Below are positions 54,705-63,961 of a stretch of 64,000 nt of DNA, one piece after another. The notes under the pieces are model-generated. The model was not told the origin of the DNA. It saw nothing but the letters and a program-made list of their open reading frames with translations, and made no database searches. Made by a program: the position numbers and the translations under genes. The stretch's first letter is position 1; each line of letters begins with the position of its first letter. Source of the stretch: Nodularia sp. NIES-3585 (lineage in GTDB: Bacteria; Cyanobacteriota; Cyanobacteriia; Cyanobacteriales; Nostocaceae); contig NZ_BDUB01000001.1 in assembly GCF_002218065.1 (NCBI RefSeq), forward strand, positions 4,993,118 to 5,057,117. The letters are read 5' to 3'.

Positions 54705-55871
54705 ATGGAAAAACGGCAAACATTTCGGGCTGCCATACTTGCCTCTTATGGTGCTACGGAATCAGAGATAGAAGAACTGCTAGTTTACAATCAAAATGTT
54801 TTTGAGCATGACAGTTTACAACCATCTCTGAAATTTCCCCTGGAACCGGAATCGCATATTATTACTTGGCAAGAGTATGCTGTTAGTGCTAGAGAAATGG
54901 GTGTATTTGAAACCCTCAAAAAGGTCTTGGTTCAGTTATTGTTTCCCATCCAAGCAGGAATTAGCCAGACTGAAGCCTACTCTGCTGTTACTTTAAAAGG
55001 AGTTAATCCTGAGAGCATCCCTGAGGCAACTGGTTTAGTTCTTGAGCATCCAGACAAACTGCATTTACAAATTTATCAAAGTTTAGCTGGTGCAATTCCA
55101 GTTTTGCTTCCTAGCAACCGAGAAGATTTCGTTTCTTTAGTGCGATCGCTCACTAAACGCAATGAACCATTACCCATTCCGGCTTCTATGGGGGCTTGTA
55201 TGATTGGTGGTTACAATAATTGGGATCGGATTCGCCGATATCGGCAACAATGGGAAAGAGAAAATCCAGAAAATTGCTCCGAAGCAGACTGGAAAGCAGA
55301 GTTTAGACGACTGATTCCTCAAAAAAATCGCTATCAAGACCGATTTATTATTCTGAGCGATGGGTTTTATAGTAACGTTTCCCCTAATGATCTCGGACTT
55401 CCAGAATCAGAATGGCGACGTTTATCTCTGACAATTCGGTTGGAACACGAATGTACTCACTACTTTACCCGCCGCCTATTTAACTCAATGCAAAACAATC
55501 TCCTCGACGAACTAATTGCCGACTATCGAGGAATTGTCGCGGCGACTGGACGCTATCGAGCCGATTGGTTCTTACGTTTTATGGGTTTAGAATCATTACC
55601 CAATTATCGAGACAGCGGTAGATTGGAAAACTATCGCGGTCAGCCGCCGCTTTCAGATGGAGCTTTTAAGGTTTTACAGGCTTTAGTCACAGATGCTGCT
55701 GTAAATTTAGAGCGTTTCGATGCCGAGTATATTCATGAGTTAAGCATTAGCCACGAGCAGCCTTTATTGGCGATCGCTTTAACTTATTTAACACTAGAAG
55801 AATTAGCTTCCCCAGAAGTTACATCCCGGCTTTTGAAGATTTTAGAGCAACTACAGACCACGCTATCTTGA
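54705..55871 (+). CDS. Unknown protein with zincin-like HECTH motif
   Basis: A 388-residue soluble protein without signal peptide or membrane segments. Residues 248-259 read IRLEHECTHYFTRR, a HExxH zinc-binding motif of metallopeptidase type, followed about 20 residues later by LLDELIADYRGIV, where Glu or Asp could be a third zinc ligand. The N terminus (RAAILASYGATESEIEELL) looks like a short helical module. I recall similar uncharacterised cyanobacterial proteins but no known function. A good ribosome site (GAGGAG) precedes the ATG. It starts about 110 bases after the CRISPR array on the same strand; a role linked to CRISPR is not shown. Confidence 0.75.
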   Translation: MEKRQTFRAAILASYGATESEIEELLVYNQNVFEHDSLQPSLKFPLEPESHIITWQEYAVSAREMGVFETLKKVLVQLLFPIQAGISQTEAYSAVTLKGVNPESIPEATGLVLEHPDKLHLQIYQSLAGAIPVLLPSNREDFVSLVRSLTKRNEPLPIPASMGACMIGGYNNWDRIRRYRQQWERENPENCSEADWKAEFRRLIPQKNRYQDRFIILSDGFYSNVSPNDLGLPESEWRRLSLTIRLEHECTHYFTRRLFNSMQNNLLDELIADYRGIVAATGRYRADWFLRFMGLESLPNYRDSGRLENYRGQPPLSDGAFKVLQALVTDAAVNLERFDAEYIHELSISHEQPLLAIALTYLTLEELASPEVTSRLLKILEQLQTTLS

Positions 55872-55873
55872 GT

Positions 55874-55993
55874 AAGTAGGACTGAATAAAATCATTGTAT
55901 TTCAGTTTGTAGTCAGGGCTTTACCCGGATTTGTAAAGCCCCGCGGGCATAGGCGAACACTACAAACCTTTAATTATTTCCGTCGTCCTACTT
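55874..55993. repeat. 120-bp folded noncoding element with three nested inverted repeats (MITE-like)
   Basis: Three perfect arm pairs nested around one centre: AAGTAGGAC (55874) with GTCCTACTT (55985); GTTTGTAG (55905) with CTACAAAC (55960); GGGCTTTAC (55916) with GTAAAGCCC (55933). The whole unit could fold into one long hairpin. Its inner part resembles a dispersed cyanobacterial repeat. It begins two bases after the stop of the zincin-like gene and may act as its terminator. The rest of the gap to 56197 shows only a HIP1 site and a strong ribosome site (AAGGAG) before the next gene. Confidence 0.8.
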
Positions 55994-56197
55994 AGCTTAA
56001 CCGATGCGCTTCCACAATCAAAGTAATTCAGGAGAATGACAGACACGAGGCGATCGCTCGCCGCCGTTAAGAATCTTCGGTGACGTGCATAAGTTTCAAA
56101 GTTCATCGTATACATGGCAAGAAGACACAATGGATTTGTCTCAACTGAAAACCTCAAGAACAAAAGTAATTGTAATTTTTAAGGAGAATCAAAAGCG

Positions 56198-57292
56198 ATG
56201 ATCATAGTAATGAAACTAGGCACTCCATCTGAAGAAATTGAACGTGTATCTAGAGAAATTCAACGTGATCAACTAGTGCCAGAAATTTGTCCAGGTCAAC
56301 ATAAAGCAGTGATTGCTTTAGTCGGTGAAACCGCAGAAATTGACATTAGACAAATTCAAAATGTTAGTCCTTTTATTGAACAAGTTATTCGCATCAAAAA
56401 GCCTTATAAACGTGCTTCTTTAGAATATCGCTTTGGAGAACATAGTGAAGTTGTAGTACCAACCCCCAATGGGAATATCACCTTTGGACAAAACCATCCT
56501 CTAGTTATAGTAGCCGGCCCATGTTCTGTAGAAAATGAGGAAATGATTGTAGAAACAGCCCAGGTTGTCAAAGCATCTGGCGGGCAGTTTCTCCGGGGTG
56601 GCGCATATAAACCTCGGACTTCTCCTTATGCTTTTCAAGGTCATGGAGAAAGTGCATTAAACCTGTTAGCAAAAGCTCGTGAAGTTACTGGTTTAGGAGT
56701 GATTACAGAACTTATGGATGCAGCTGATTTGGATAAAGTAGCAAATGTAGCAGATATCATTCAAATTGGCGCTCGCAATATGCAGAATTTCTCACTGTTG
56801 AAGAAAGTTGGTGCTATGGGTAAACCAGTACTCTTGAAGCGGGGACTATCTGCCACAATTGAAGATTGGTTGATGTCAGCAGAATATATTCTAGCAGCCG
56901 GCAATCCCAATGTGATTTTGTGTGAGCGAGGAATTCGCACTTTTGATCGACAGTATACACGCAATACCTTAGATATCTCTGCAATTCCCGTCTTGCGATC
57001 GCTAACTCACTTGCCAATCATGATTGATCCCAGCCATGCCACTGGTAAATCAGAATTTGTACAAACTATGGCTATGGCATCCATTGCAGCTGGTACAGAT
57101 TCTTTAATGATTGAAGTTCACCCCAACCCAGCCGCAGCCCTTTCAGATGGGCCACAGTCTTTGACATTAGAAGCTTTTGCAGAATTAATGCAAGAATTGG
57201 CTTCCCTGAATAAATTCTTTGGACGTTGGGGTAAAGCCAATAACATGGTTGCAATGCCCAAGCTCGCCGCTCCAGTTTCTACCTTTGCCTAA
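56198..57292 (+). CDS. aroF: 3-deoxy-7-phosphoheptulonate (DAHP) synthase
   Basis: A 364-residue DAHP synthase of the class with an N-terminal ferredoxin-like regulatory domain (residues 1-70), followed by the barrel. Active-site marks: [10 protein letters not shown] (metal-binding Cys), [20 protein letters not shown] (residues near 130-150), GARNMQNF, and [10 protein letters not shown] (metal-binding His). It joins phosphoenolpyruvate and erythrose 4-phosphate, the first step to aromatic amino acids. Its place before phenylalanine ammonia-lyase suggests a dedicated copy feeding phenylalanine to the local pathway. The N-terminal domain may make it feedback-regulated. Confidence 0.95.
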   Translation: MIIVMKLGTPSEEIERVSREIQRDQLVPEICPGQHKAVIALVGETAEIDIRQIQNVSPFIEQVIRIKKPYKRASLEYRFGEHSEVVVPTPNGNITFGQNHPLVIVAGPCSVENEEMIVETAQVVKASGGQFLRGGAYKPRTSPYAFQGHGESALNLLAKAREVTGLGVITELMDAADLDKVANVADIIQIGARNMQNFSLLKKVGAMGKPVLLKRGLSATIEDWLMSAEYILAAGNPNVILCERGIRTFDRQYTRNTLDISAIPVLRSLTHLPIMIDPSHATGKSEFVQTMAMASIAAGTDSLMIEVHPNPAAALSDGPQSLTLEAFAELMQELASLNKFFGRWGKANNMVAMPKLAAPVSTFA

Positions 57293-57579
57293 GTCTAAAT
57301 CAGTAGCGTTGCTGGCTGACAATTAAAAAAATATTCCATTGCTGAGGTAGGCAGGGGAGCAGGGAGCAGGGGGGATAAAGAAAAAAGAGGGACTGATGAA
57401 ATGGGGCAATTTATTTTCTGGTAATCCCTTAAACAAACAGATTTGCCTAAAACTTCCACTTACCTCTCATGGGTACACAAGCATTTCCATCAAGATTAGC
57501 CAAGCAAACACAGTTTCTCACAGCAACGCTGAGTAAAACTGACCAGAAAATTAGCTCTACTCATATCTGCAATTTAAGG

Positions 57580-59292
57580 ATGAAAGCACCTTCGATGAAT
57601 ACAGTATCCTTAGACATACATAAAGCTTCTAACAATTCACCTGCCTTTTTAGGCAATCTAGACCAGCCAATTATTGTTGGCGACCAAAATTTGACAATAG
57701 ATGAAGTCGTTAGAGTAGCGCGTCATGGTGCTTTAGTCAGCCTGACTGATGATCAGAATGTATTGCAAGGTGTTCAAGCTTCCCGTGACTTTATTAGTAA
57801 TGCCGTAGAAACTGGTCTGCCCATTTATGGTGTGACTAGTGGCTTTGGCGGTATGGCAAATGTAGCGATTTCTCCTGAATGTGCATCCTTGCTGCAAAAC
57901 AACCTAGTTTGGTTTCTCAAATCAGGAGCAGGAAAGAAATTACCCCTGGCTGATGTCCGTGCTGCCATGTTATTGCGGATTAACTCCCATTTGTATGGTG
58001 CATCTGGTATCCGTCTAGAACTTATCCAACGTATGGAGAAGTTTTTAAATGCTGGTGTGACACCTCATGTGTATGAATTTGGTTCCATCGGTGCCAGTGG
58101 CGATTTAGTCCCATTGTCTTACATTACCGGGGCGCTGATTGGTTTAGATCCCAGTTATACCGTTGATTTCAACGGTCAAGAAATGGATGCGCCAACAGCA
58201 TTGAAAAAACTGGATTTAGAGCCATTGCAACTACTTCCTAAAGAAGGGTTGGCAATGATGAACGGAACTTCCGTCATGACAGCCATTGCCGCTAACTGTG
58301 TTTACGACACCAAAAATTTGTTAGCACTAGCCATGGGAACCCATGCCTTAGCTATTCAAGGTTTAAATGGCACTAATCAATCTTTTCATCCATTTATTCA
58401 TCAACTAAAGCCACACCCAGGGCAAAAATGGGCTGCTTCCCAAATGCTCGACTTGCTTGCAGGTTCTAGACTAGTTCGTGATGAGTTAGATGGTTCTCAC
58501 GATTATCGCGGTACACATTTAATTCAAGACCGTTATTCTCTGCGCTGTTTGCCTCAATATATGGGGCCGATTGTGGATGGAATTGAACAGATTCAACAAC
58601 AGATTGAAATAGAACTTAACTCAGCAACAGATAACCCCTTGATTGATGCCCAAAACCAAGCTAGTTATCATGGGGGTAATTTTCTGGGACAGTACGTTGG
58701 TACAGGAATGGATCAACTGCGTTACTACATTGGGTTGTTAGCTAAACATTTAGATGTACAAATAGCATCCCTTGTAGCGCCGGAATTTAACAACGGGCTG
58801 TCACCATCTTTAGTAGGGAACCGTGAACGTAGTGTGAATATGGGACTCAAGGGTTTACAAATAGCTGGCAACTCGATTATGCCACTATTGACCTTCTATG
58901 GAAATTCTATCGCTGACAGATTTCCCACCCATGCCGAACAATTTAACCAAAATATCAATAGCCAAGGCTTTGCTTCCGCAAATTTAGCCCGACAATCAGT
59001 CGAAATTTTCCAACAGTATATGGCGATCGCCCTCATGTTTGGAGTGCAAGCTGTTGATTTACGCACCTATGCAGTTGCTGAACACTATGATGCTCGTGCT
59101 TGCTTATCACCTGCTACCAAAGATTTATATATAGCAGTACGTGATGTAGTCGGACAACCACCCTCATCTGACCGTCCCTACATCTGGAACGACCACGAAC
59201 AAGGACTAGACCAACATATTGCGCTAATTGCCGCAGATATCGCTGCTGAGGGACAAATTGTTGCCGCAGTTAACAATCTTTTTGCCAACTAA
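57580..59292 (+). CDS. pal: Phenylalanine ammonia-lyase (MIO-dependent)
   Basis: A 570-residue aromatic ammonia-lyase. The self-forming MIO cofactor comes from Ala-Ser-Gly in GSIGASGDLVPLSY (near residue 172), and YGVTSGFGG carries the catalytic Tyr. The substrate-selectivity position reads Phe-Leu in NLVWFLKSGAG, as in phenylalanine lyases (His-Leu would mean tyrosine), so the product should be trans-cinnamate. The sequence is close to the well-studied Anabaena variabilis enzyme of 567 residues. The frame extends to 57469, but the extra 37 residues are absent from that enzyme, so I start at 57580 (MKAPSMNTVS). It lies between DAHP synthase and an acyl-CoA ligase on the same strand. Confidence 0.94.
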   Translation: MKAPSMNTVSLDIHKASNNSPAFLGNLDQPIIVGDQNLTIDEVVRVARHGALVSLTDDQNVLQGVQASRDFISNAVETGLPIYGVTSGFGGMANVAISPECASLLQNNLVWFLKSGAGKKLPLADVRAAMLLRINSHLYGASGIRLELIQRMEKFLNAGVTPHVYEFGSIGASGDLVPLSYITGALIGLDPSYTVDFNGQEMDAPTALKKLDLEPLQLLPKEGLAMMNGTSVMTAIAANCVYDTKNLLALAMGTHALAIQGLNGTNQSFHPFIHQLKPHPGQKWAASQMLDLLAGSRLVRDELDGSHDYRGTHLIQDRYSLRCLPQYMGPIVDGIEQIQQQIEIELNSATDNPLIDAQNQASYHGGNFLGQYVGTGMDQLRYYIGLLAKHLDVQIASLVAPEFNNGLSPSLVGNRERSVNMGLKGLQIAGNSIMPLLTFYGNSIADRFPTHAEQFNQNINSQGFASANLARQSVEIFQQYMAIALMFGVQAVDLRTYAVAEHYDARACLSPATKDLYIAVRDVVGQPPSSDRPYIWNDHEQGLDQHIALIAADIAAEGQIVAAVNNLFAN

Positions 59293-59394
59293 AATGAAGT
59301 GCTTTGAGTAACGAAGAGATTGCCTACAGCACTACAAGTAGAGCATCGTTACACTCAAAAATATTTTTTTCTCCTGAATGAGGTGATTGTAATT

Positions 59395-60933
59395 ATGAAT
59401 ATCGCACATTATGTAGAGCGGGGACATCGCTTATTCCCTGACAAATTAGCCCTGATTTTTGAAGACAAAACTTTTACTTATAAACATCTGGATGAATTAG
59501 CAGGACAAGTTGCAAATGCTTTAAAAGGATTAGGAGTTAAAAAAGGCGATCGCGTAGGTTTATTTTTGCCTAACATTCCAGAGTTTGTAATTTCTTATCT
59601 TGGCATTCTCAAAATTGGTGCGATTGCAGTTTCCATCAACGTGATGTTGAAAACTGCCGAAGTTAGTTACATTCTCAACGATTGTGCAGCCAAAGTCATC
59701 ATCACCACCGAATCCCAAAGTCAGCAGGTTTCAGAGGCAGACTTACCCCAACTAGAACATATCTTAATTGCTGAAGGCAAAGCCCATAAAGGAACTAATT
59801 TAGCACAACTGATCGCCAATGCTGCTCCAGAAGCACCTGCAATCGAAATGGATCGTCATGCGCCAGCCTGCATTCTCTATACCTCAGGCACAACAGGCTT
59901 TCCCAAAGGCGCTACTCTAGCTCATGGCAATGTTATTACTAACAGCTATGCAGCAAATCGCTGTTATCGTATTAGTAATAGCGACCGTTTACTGTTGTAT
60001 TTACCACTCTTCCATTGCTTTGGTCAAAATGCCATTTTAAACACTGGTTTTAGTGCTTGTGCAACAATCATTCTCCAACGACGATTTGACTTAGAAAGCC
60101 TTCTGCAAAACATTACTGAACATCAAGCCACAATGTTCTTTGGTGTCCCTACAGTATTTATCAAAATGTTGAATGCAGACATCCCTCAAGATACATTTAA
60201 GAGTATCCGTTATTACTTTTCTGCTGCCGCACCCATGCCCATGGAAATTGCCCAAAAATGGCATGATAAATATGACTTTTGTATTCATGAAGGTTATGGT
60301 TTAACAGAAACTTCACCTTTTGCCACTTATAACAGTGACTTAAAATACAAGCTTGGTTCAATAGGTACTCCGATTGAAAATGTAGAAATCCAGATTGTTG
60401 ATGATTGTGGTGATCAGGTGCAACCAGGCGAATTAGGTGAAATACTAGTGCGCGGACCAAATGTCATGCTGGGTTATTGGAATCGCCCTTTTGAAACCGC
60501 AGAAGTGATTAAAAATGGTTGGTTTCATACTGGTGATATTGGTCGCATGGATGAAGACGGATTTTTCTACATTGTTGACCGCTTAAAAGACATGATCAAC
60601 TTGTCTGGATTTAAGGTCTATCCGACTGAAGTAGAAAACGTGATTTATCAACATCCAGCAGTTGCCGAGGTGGCTGTATACGGAGTACCCGATCCAGTTA
60701 AGGGTGAAATAGTTAACACTAACCTTGTACTTAAGCCTGGACACAAGATTACAGCAGAGGAAATCATCGACTTCTGTTATCAAAAGATGGCAGCCTACAA
60801 GGTTCCTCATGTAATTAACTTTGTAGAAGGACTGCCAAAAAATCCCACGGGAAAAGTATTGAAAAGAGTTTTACGTCAGGAATCAAAACCCAAATTACCG
60901 AATGTATACGTAGAAACTCTAGGCAGGAAATAA
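59395..60933 (+). CDS. Acyl/aryl-CoA ligase, probably cinnamate-activating
   Basis: A 512-residue ANL-superfamily ligase. Core motifs: ILYTSGTTGFPKGATLAHGN (residues near 165), GYGLTETSPF, GWFHTGDIGRMDEDGF and the final NPTGKVLKRVLR with the catalytic Lys. I use the ATG at 59395 (MNIAHYVERG) rather than the in-frame one at 59320, because the family normally begins there. It sits about 100 bases after the lyase. By context its likely substrate is cinnamate, giving cinnamoyl-CoA; long-chain fatty acids are the alternative, as many such enzymes are annotated that way. Confidence 0.88.
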   Translation: MNIAHYVERGHRLFPDKLALIFEDKTFTYKHLDELAGQVANALKGLGVKKGDRVGLFLPNIPEFVISYLGILKIGAIAVSINVMLKTAEVSYILNDCAAKVIITTESQSQQVSEADLPQLEHILIAEGKAHKGTNLAQLIANAAPEAPAIEMDRHAPACILYTSGTTGFPKGATLAHGNVITNSYAANRCYRISNSDRLLLYLPLFHCFGQNAILNTGFSACATIILQRRFDLESLLQNITEHQATMFFGVPTVFIKMLNADIPQDTFKSIRYYFSAAAPMPMEIAQKWHDKYDFCIHEGYGLTETSPFATYNSDLKYKLGSIGTPIENVEIQIVDDCGDQVQPGELGEILVRGPNVMLGYWNRPFETAEVIKNGWFHTGDIGRMDEDGFFYIVDRLKDMINLSGFKVYPTEVENVIYQHPAVAEVAVYGVPDPVKGEIVNTNLVLKPGHKITAEEIIDFCYQKMAAYKVPHVINFVEGLPKNPTGKVLKRVLRQESKPKLPNVYVETLGRK

Positions 60934-60997
60934 GCCAATTCCCTGAATTTGACTAGCAAAAATCATCAATTTGTACTAGGAATTAAAGCTAACAACC

Positions 60998-62809
60998 ATG
61001 ACTTCTGAAACTCTTAACAAAAAGCCCAATAACACGAATACTCCAACTAATTTAAATGTATGTGTTGAACGTTCAGTTGGTTCTTCTATTTTCTCACCAT
61101 CGGCAGCAACTTCTGATGACAAAGCCAACCACTCCCTTTCAACTCAGATAACAGTTTCACAAGCCGTAGTTAAAATACTAGAAGATTTAGGAGTACGACG
61201 TGCATTCGGTGTTTCTGGTGGTGCGATCGCTCCTTTCTGGGCTACCCTAACTCATAGTTCCATAGAAGTAGTGCATTTCCGTCATGAAGCCGGAGCTGCT
61301 TTCGCCGCTACAGAAGCCTCCCTAGCCAATGGTGAACCAATTGCCGTCTTCACTACCACAGGCCCAGGAATTACCAATGCCTTAACTGGACTAATGGCTG
61401 CACGTTGGGAAGGAGCGAAGGTAATTTTTCTGTCGGCTGCTACCTCTGCACCACAACGCGGACGTTGGGGTTGCCAAGAAACCAGTGCTTACACTATGCC
61501 AATCTCAGGTATTTTTACCTCAGGAACACTGTTTAATTACGCTACAACTTTGGAGCATGACGCTGAACTGCCAGAAATCGCTCGCCGACTCGCCAATGGA
61601 TTAGTCAGACCAGAAGGCTTTGTAGCCCATGTTAGCATCCCCACAGGTGTTCAGACGAGTGTGAGCAAAATAGCACTACCAAGGATTTCTGCCACACAAA
61701 CCCTACCCACTTTGAGCGAAGATGCGATCGCCGAATGTGTACAATTACTTTCTGAGGGGCCATTTGCCATTTGGGTCGGCTTTGGAGCTAGAAATGCCGC
61801 CCAGGAAATTCGCCAGCTAGCAGAAAAAACAGGAATAGCAGTAATGTCCTCACCCCGTGGTAAAGGCATATTTCCAGAGAGCCATCCCCAATTTGTCGGT
61901 GTGACTGGTGTCGGTGGTGATGACTCTGTATTGACATATATGCAAGAGCAAACACCCCTACGCACTTTAGTCTTGGGTACACGCCTGAGTGAACCAACTT
62001 CATTTTGGAGTCCAGCAATGATTCCCACAAAAGGTTTCATCCATGTTGATATTGACCCAGAAGTACCAGGAGTTGCTTATCCATCTGCTGAAACATTTGC
62101 TATCCAATCTGATATTAAACTTTTTCTCCAAGCTCTACTCAAGCAGTTTCCAGAAAGAATCCATCATTTCTCACAGAGCAAATTGCCTCATCCTGAACGC
62201 GGAGTTACTCAACTCAAGGCAGACAGCCCAGTACGCCCCGAATTACTATTGAATGCTATCCAACGGATCATCGTTGAAGGTAGCAAGGCATTGGTGATGG
62301 CAGAGTCAGGTAACTGCTTGGCTTGGGGAAATCATCTCCTGCATTTTGACACACCTGGCCGCTATCGAGTTAGCACCGGATTTGGCTCTATGGGTCATTT
62401 CGTTACAGGCGTTGTTGGTGCTGGATTGGTACACCATGATAAGGCCGTGGCTTTGGTTGGTGATGGTGCCATGCTGATGAACAGTGAAGTTAGCACCGCG
62501 GTAAAACATCAGATTCCTGCCGTTTGGATTGTCCTCAACGATGGCGGATATAACATGTGCAAGCAAGGAATGGCATTGCTAGGCTTCAAAGACATAGATG
62601 CAGATATACCGCAAGCAAATTTCGTCCAGATTGCTCGTGGTATGGGAGCCGACGGTATTCGTGTAGAACAAGAGTCCGACATTGAAGCAGCGTTAGAAAA
62701 AGCAATGGCTTCACCCGTTCCTTTTGTGATTGATGTGATCATCGATGGCAAGCAACCTGCACCTATTGGGGGTCGTGTTAAAAGTTTAATGTCACAAGGC
62801 GCTAAGTAA
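60998..62809 (+). CDS. ThDP-dependent acetolactate synthase/benzaldehyde lyase-like enzyme
   Basis: A 603-residue thiamine diphosphate enzyme. After about 50 Ser/Asn-rich residues come the Pyr domain with the catalytic Glu97 in FRHEAGAAFAA, the central domain, and the PP domain with the cofactor motif GDGAMLMNSE...NDGGYN. Enzymes of this group make acyl anions from 2-oxo acids and form or split C-C bonds; acetolactate synthase and ScyA of scytonemin synthesis are relatives. Beside an ammonia-lyase and a CoA ligase, and immediately before a KASIII-like gene, it probably joins a 2-oxo acid to an aromatic acceptor rather than making branched amino acids. Product unknown. Confidence 0.88.
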   Translation: MTSETLNKKPNNTNTPTNLNVCVERSVGSSIFSPSAATSDDKANHSLSTQITVSQAVVKILEDLGVRRAFGVSGGAIAPFWATLTHSSIEVVHFRHEAGAAFAATEASLANGEPIAVFTTTGPGITNALTGLMAARWEGAKVIFLSAATSAPQRGRWGCQETSAYTMPISGIFTSGTLFNYATTLEHDAELPEIARRLANGLVRPEGFVAHVSIPTGVQTSVSKIALPRISATQTLPTLSEDAIAECVQLLSEGPFAIWVGFGARNAAQEIRQLAEKTGIAVMSSPRGKGIFPESHPQFVGVTGVGGDDSVLTYMQEQTPLRTLVLGTRLSEPTSFWSPAMIPTKGFIHVDIDPEVPGVAYPSAETFAIQSDIKLFLQALLKQFPERIHHFSQSKLPHPERGVTQLKADSPVRPELLLNAIQRIIVEGSKALVMAESGNCLAWGNHLLHFDTPGRYRVSTGFGSMGHFVTGVVGAGLVHHDKAVALVGDGAMLMNSEVSTAVKHQIPAVWIVLNDGGYNMCKQGMALLGFKDIDADIPQANFVQIARGMGADGIRVEQESDIEAALEKAMASPVPFVIDVIIDGKQPAPIGGRVKSLMSQGAK

Positions 62810-62827
62810 TAATTAGGAGATTAAGTC

Positions 62828-63961
62828 ATGATTTATCAACCAGTAGGTATTCGCTCAATTGCAGTTAGCTTTCCCAGCATCATTCGCACAAATGATTATT
62901 ACCGAGAAAATTCTCCTGAATTGATTACTGGGGCTGAGAAAAAAACTTTATCTAGGGTATTCTCTACCACTGACTCTTCTAACATGAATGAGTTTGACTT
63001 GGAGATGTTACCTTATATGTCCGATCCTTTTCGCGGTACTGTGGAGCGCAGGGTATTTGCTCCTGACGAGACATCGCTATCAATATCCTATAAAGCCGCC
63101 AAGGATGCTTTAGATGCAGCAAAGCTTTCTCCCCAAGACATTGACTTAATGCTCGTTGCTACAATCTTCCCTGAGCAAATCGTACCTGGTAACGCAGCTT
63201 TTCTGGCTGGTGAACTGGGATTACAAGGAGCAGCTTGGAATCTTGATTCTACTTGCTCCAATGCTATGGTTGCACTTCAGACTGCTGCTGCCTTGGTGCG
63301 TGCAGGAGAGTATCAGAATGTATTAGTGGTTATTTGCACTAACTACTCTAAGTTTACTGATGAGAATGATACTTTGTCGTTTTTATCAGGTGATGGAGCT
63401 GGAGCCTTTGTAGTTAGTTCCCTCAAAGCAAATCAGGGTGTTCTGGGAACCAAGATTATCAACACTGCCTCGACCTGCGGGACTTTTTATAACGAGTTCA
63501 CCACCGACTCCCAAGGCAACCCACGGATGTTTATCCGGGCAGCTAAAGGCACAGGGAAAGTATTGAGTGACACGTCAATACAACTTGTCCGTGAGTGTTG
63601 CTCTGGGGCGCTAGAGGCAGCTGGTGTCACCTTGGATGACATTAATCTGTTTGCCTTTAATACACCTACAGCTTGGTATTCCAAGGTTTGCGCCCGTGTT
63701 TTAGGCATAGACCATCAGCGTACCATTGACCTCCACGAACGCTACGCCAATATTGGCCCCATGCTTCCCCTGGCTAATCTGTACCACGGTGCAGAATTAG
63801 GCAGAATTCGGGAAAATGATTTGGTGTTACTTTACACGATTGGTTCTGTATCTAATGCAGGTGCAAGTGTCATGCGTTGGGGCGATGTGGCAATAGGGCC
63901 TACTCCTGCTCCCCCAGTCAGCACTCAAGGACAAGAAGAAAAAATTCCTAGTCTTTGCTAG
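62828..63961 (+). CDS. KASIII-like condensing enzyme with altered catalytic triad
   Basis: A 377-residue thiolase-fold protein of the 3-oxoacyl-ACP synthase III group. The nucleophile is Cys143 in LDSTCSNAMVAL, the glycine motif SGDGAGAF is intact, and the Asn of the triad is probably Asn308 in YANIG. At the place of the usual His (PHQAN-type motif) the sequence is FNTPTAW, with Asn278. Loss of this His suggests acyl transfer or condensation without decarboxylation. It follows the ThDP enzyme by 18 bases with a good ribosome site (TTAGGAG). It likely completes or offloads the aromatic product. The last 39 bases of the window carry no gene start. Confidence 0.87.
   Translation: MIYQPVGIRSIAVSFPSIIRTNDYYRENSPELITGAEKKTLSRVFSTTDSSNMNEFDLEMLPYMSDPFRGTVERRVFAPDETSLSISYKAAKDALDAAKLSPQDIDLMLVATIFPEQIVPGNAAFLAGELGLQGAAWNLDSTCSNAMVALQTAAALVRAGEYQNVLVVICTNYSKFTDENDTLSFLSGDGAGAFVVSSLKANQGVLGTKIINTASTCGTFYNEFTTDSQGNPRMFIRAAKGTGKVLSDTSIQLVRECCSGALEAAGVTLDDINLFAFNTPTAWYSKVCARVLGIDHQRTIDLHERYANIGPMLPLANLYHGAELGRIRENDLVLLYTIGSVSNAGASVMRWGDVAIGPTPAPPVSTQGQEEKIPSLC

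Noticed and set aside
60998-62809. The ThDP enzyme as housekeeping acetolactate synthase (IlvB)
   Set aside because: It has a non-standard N-terminal extension, no small subunit gene nearby and an aromatic pathway context.
62842-63960. The last gene as a standard FabH of fatty acid synthesis
   Set aside because: The His motif is changed, the protein is longer than usual FabH, and it lies in a PAL/ThDP operon.
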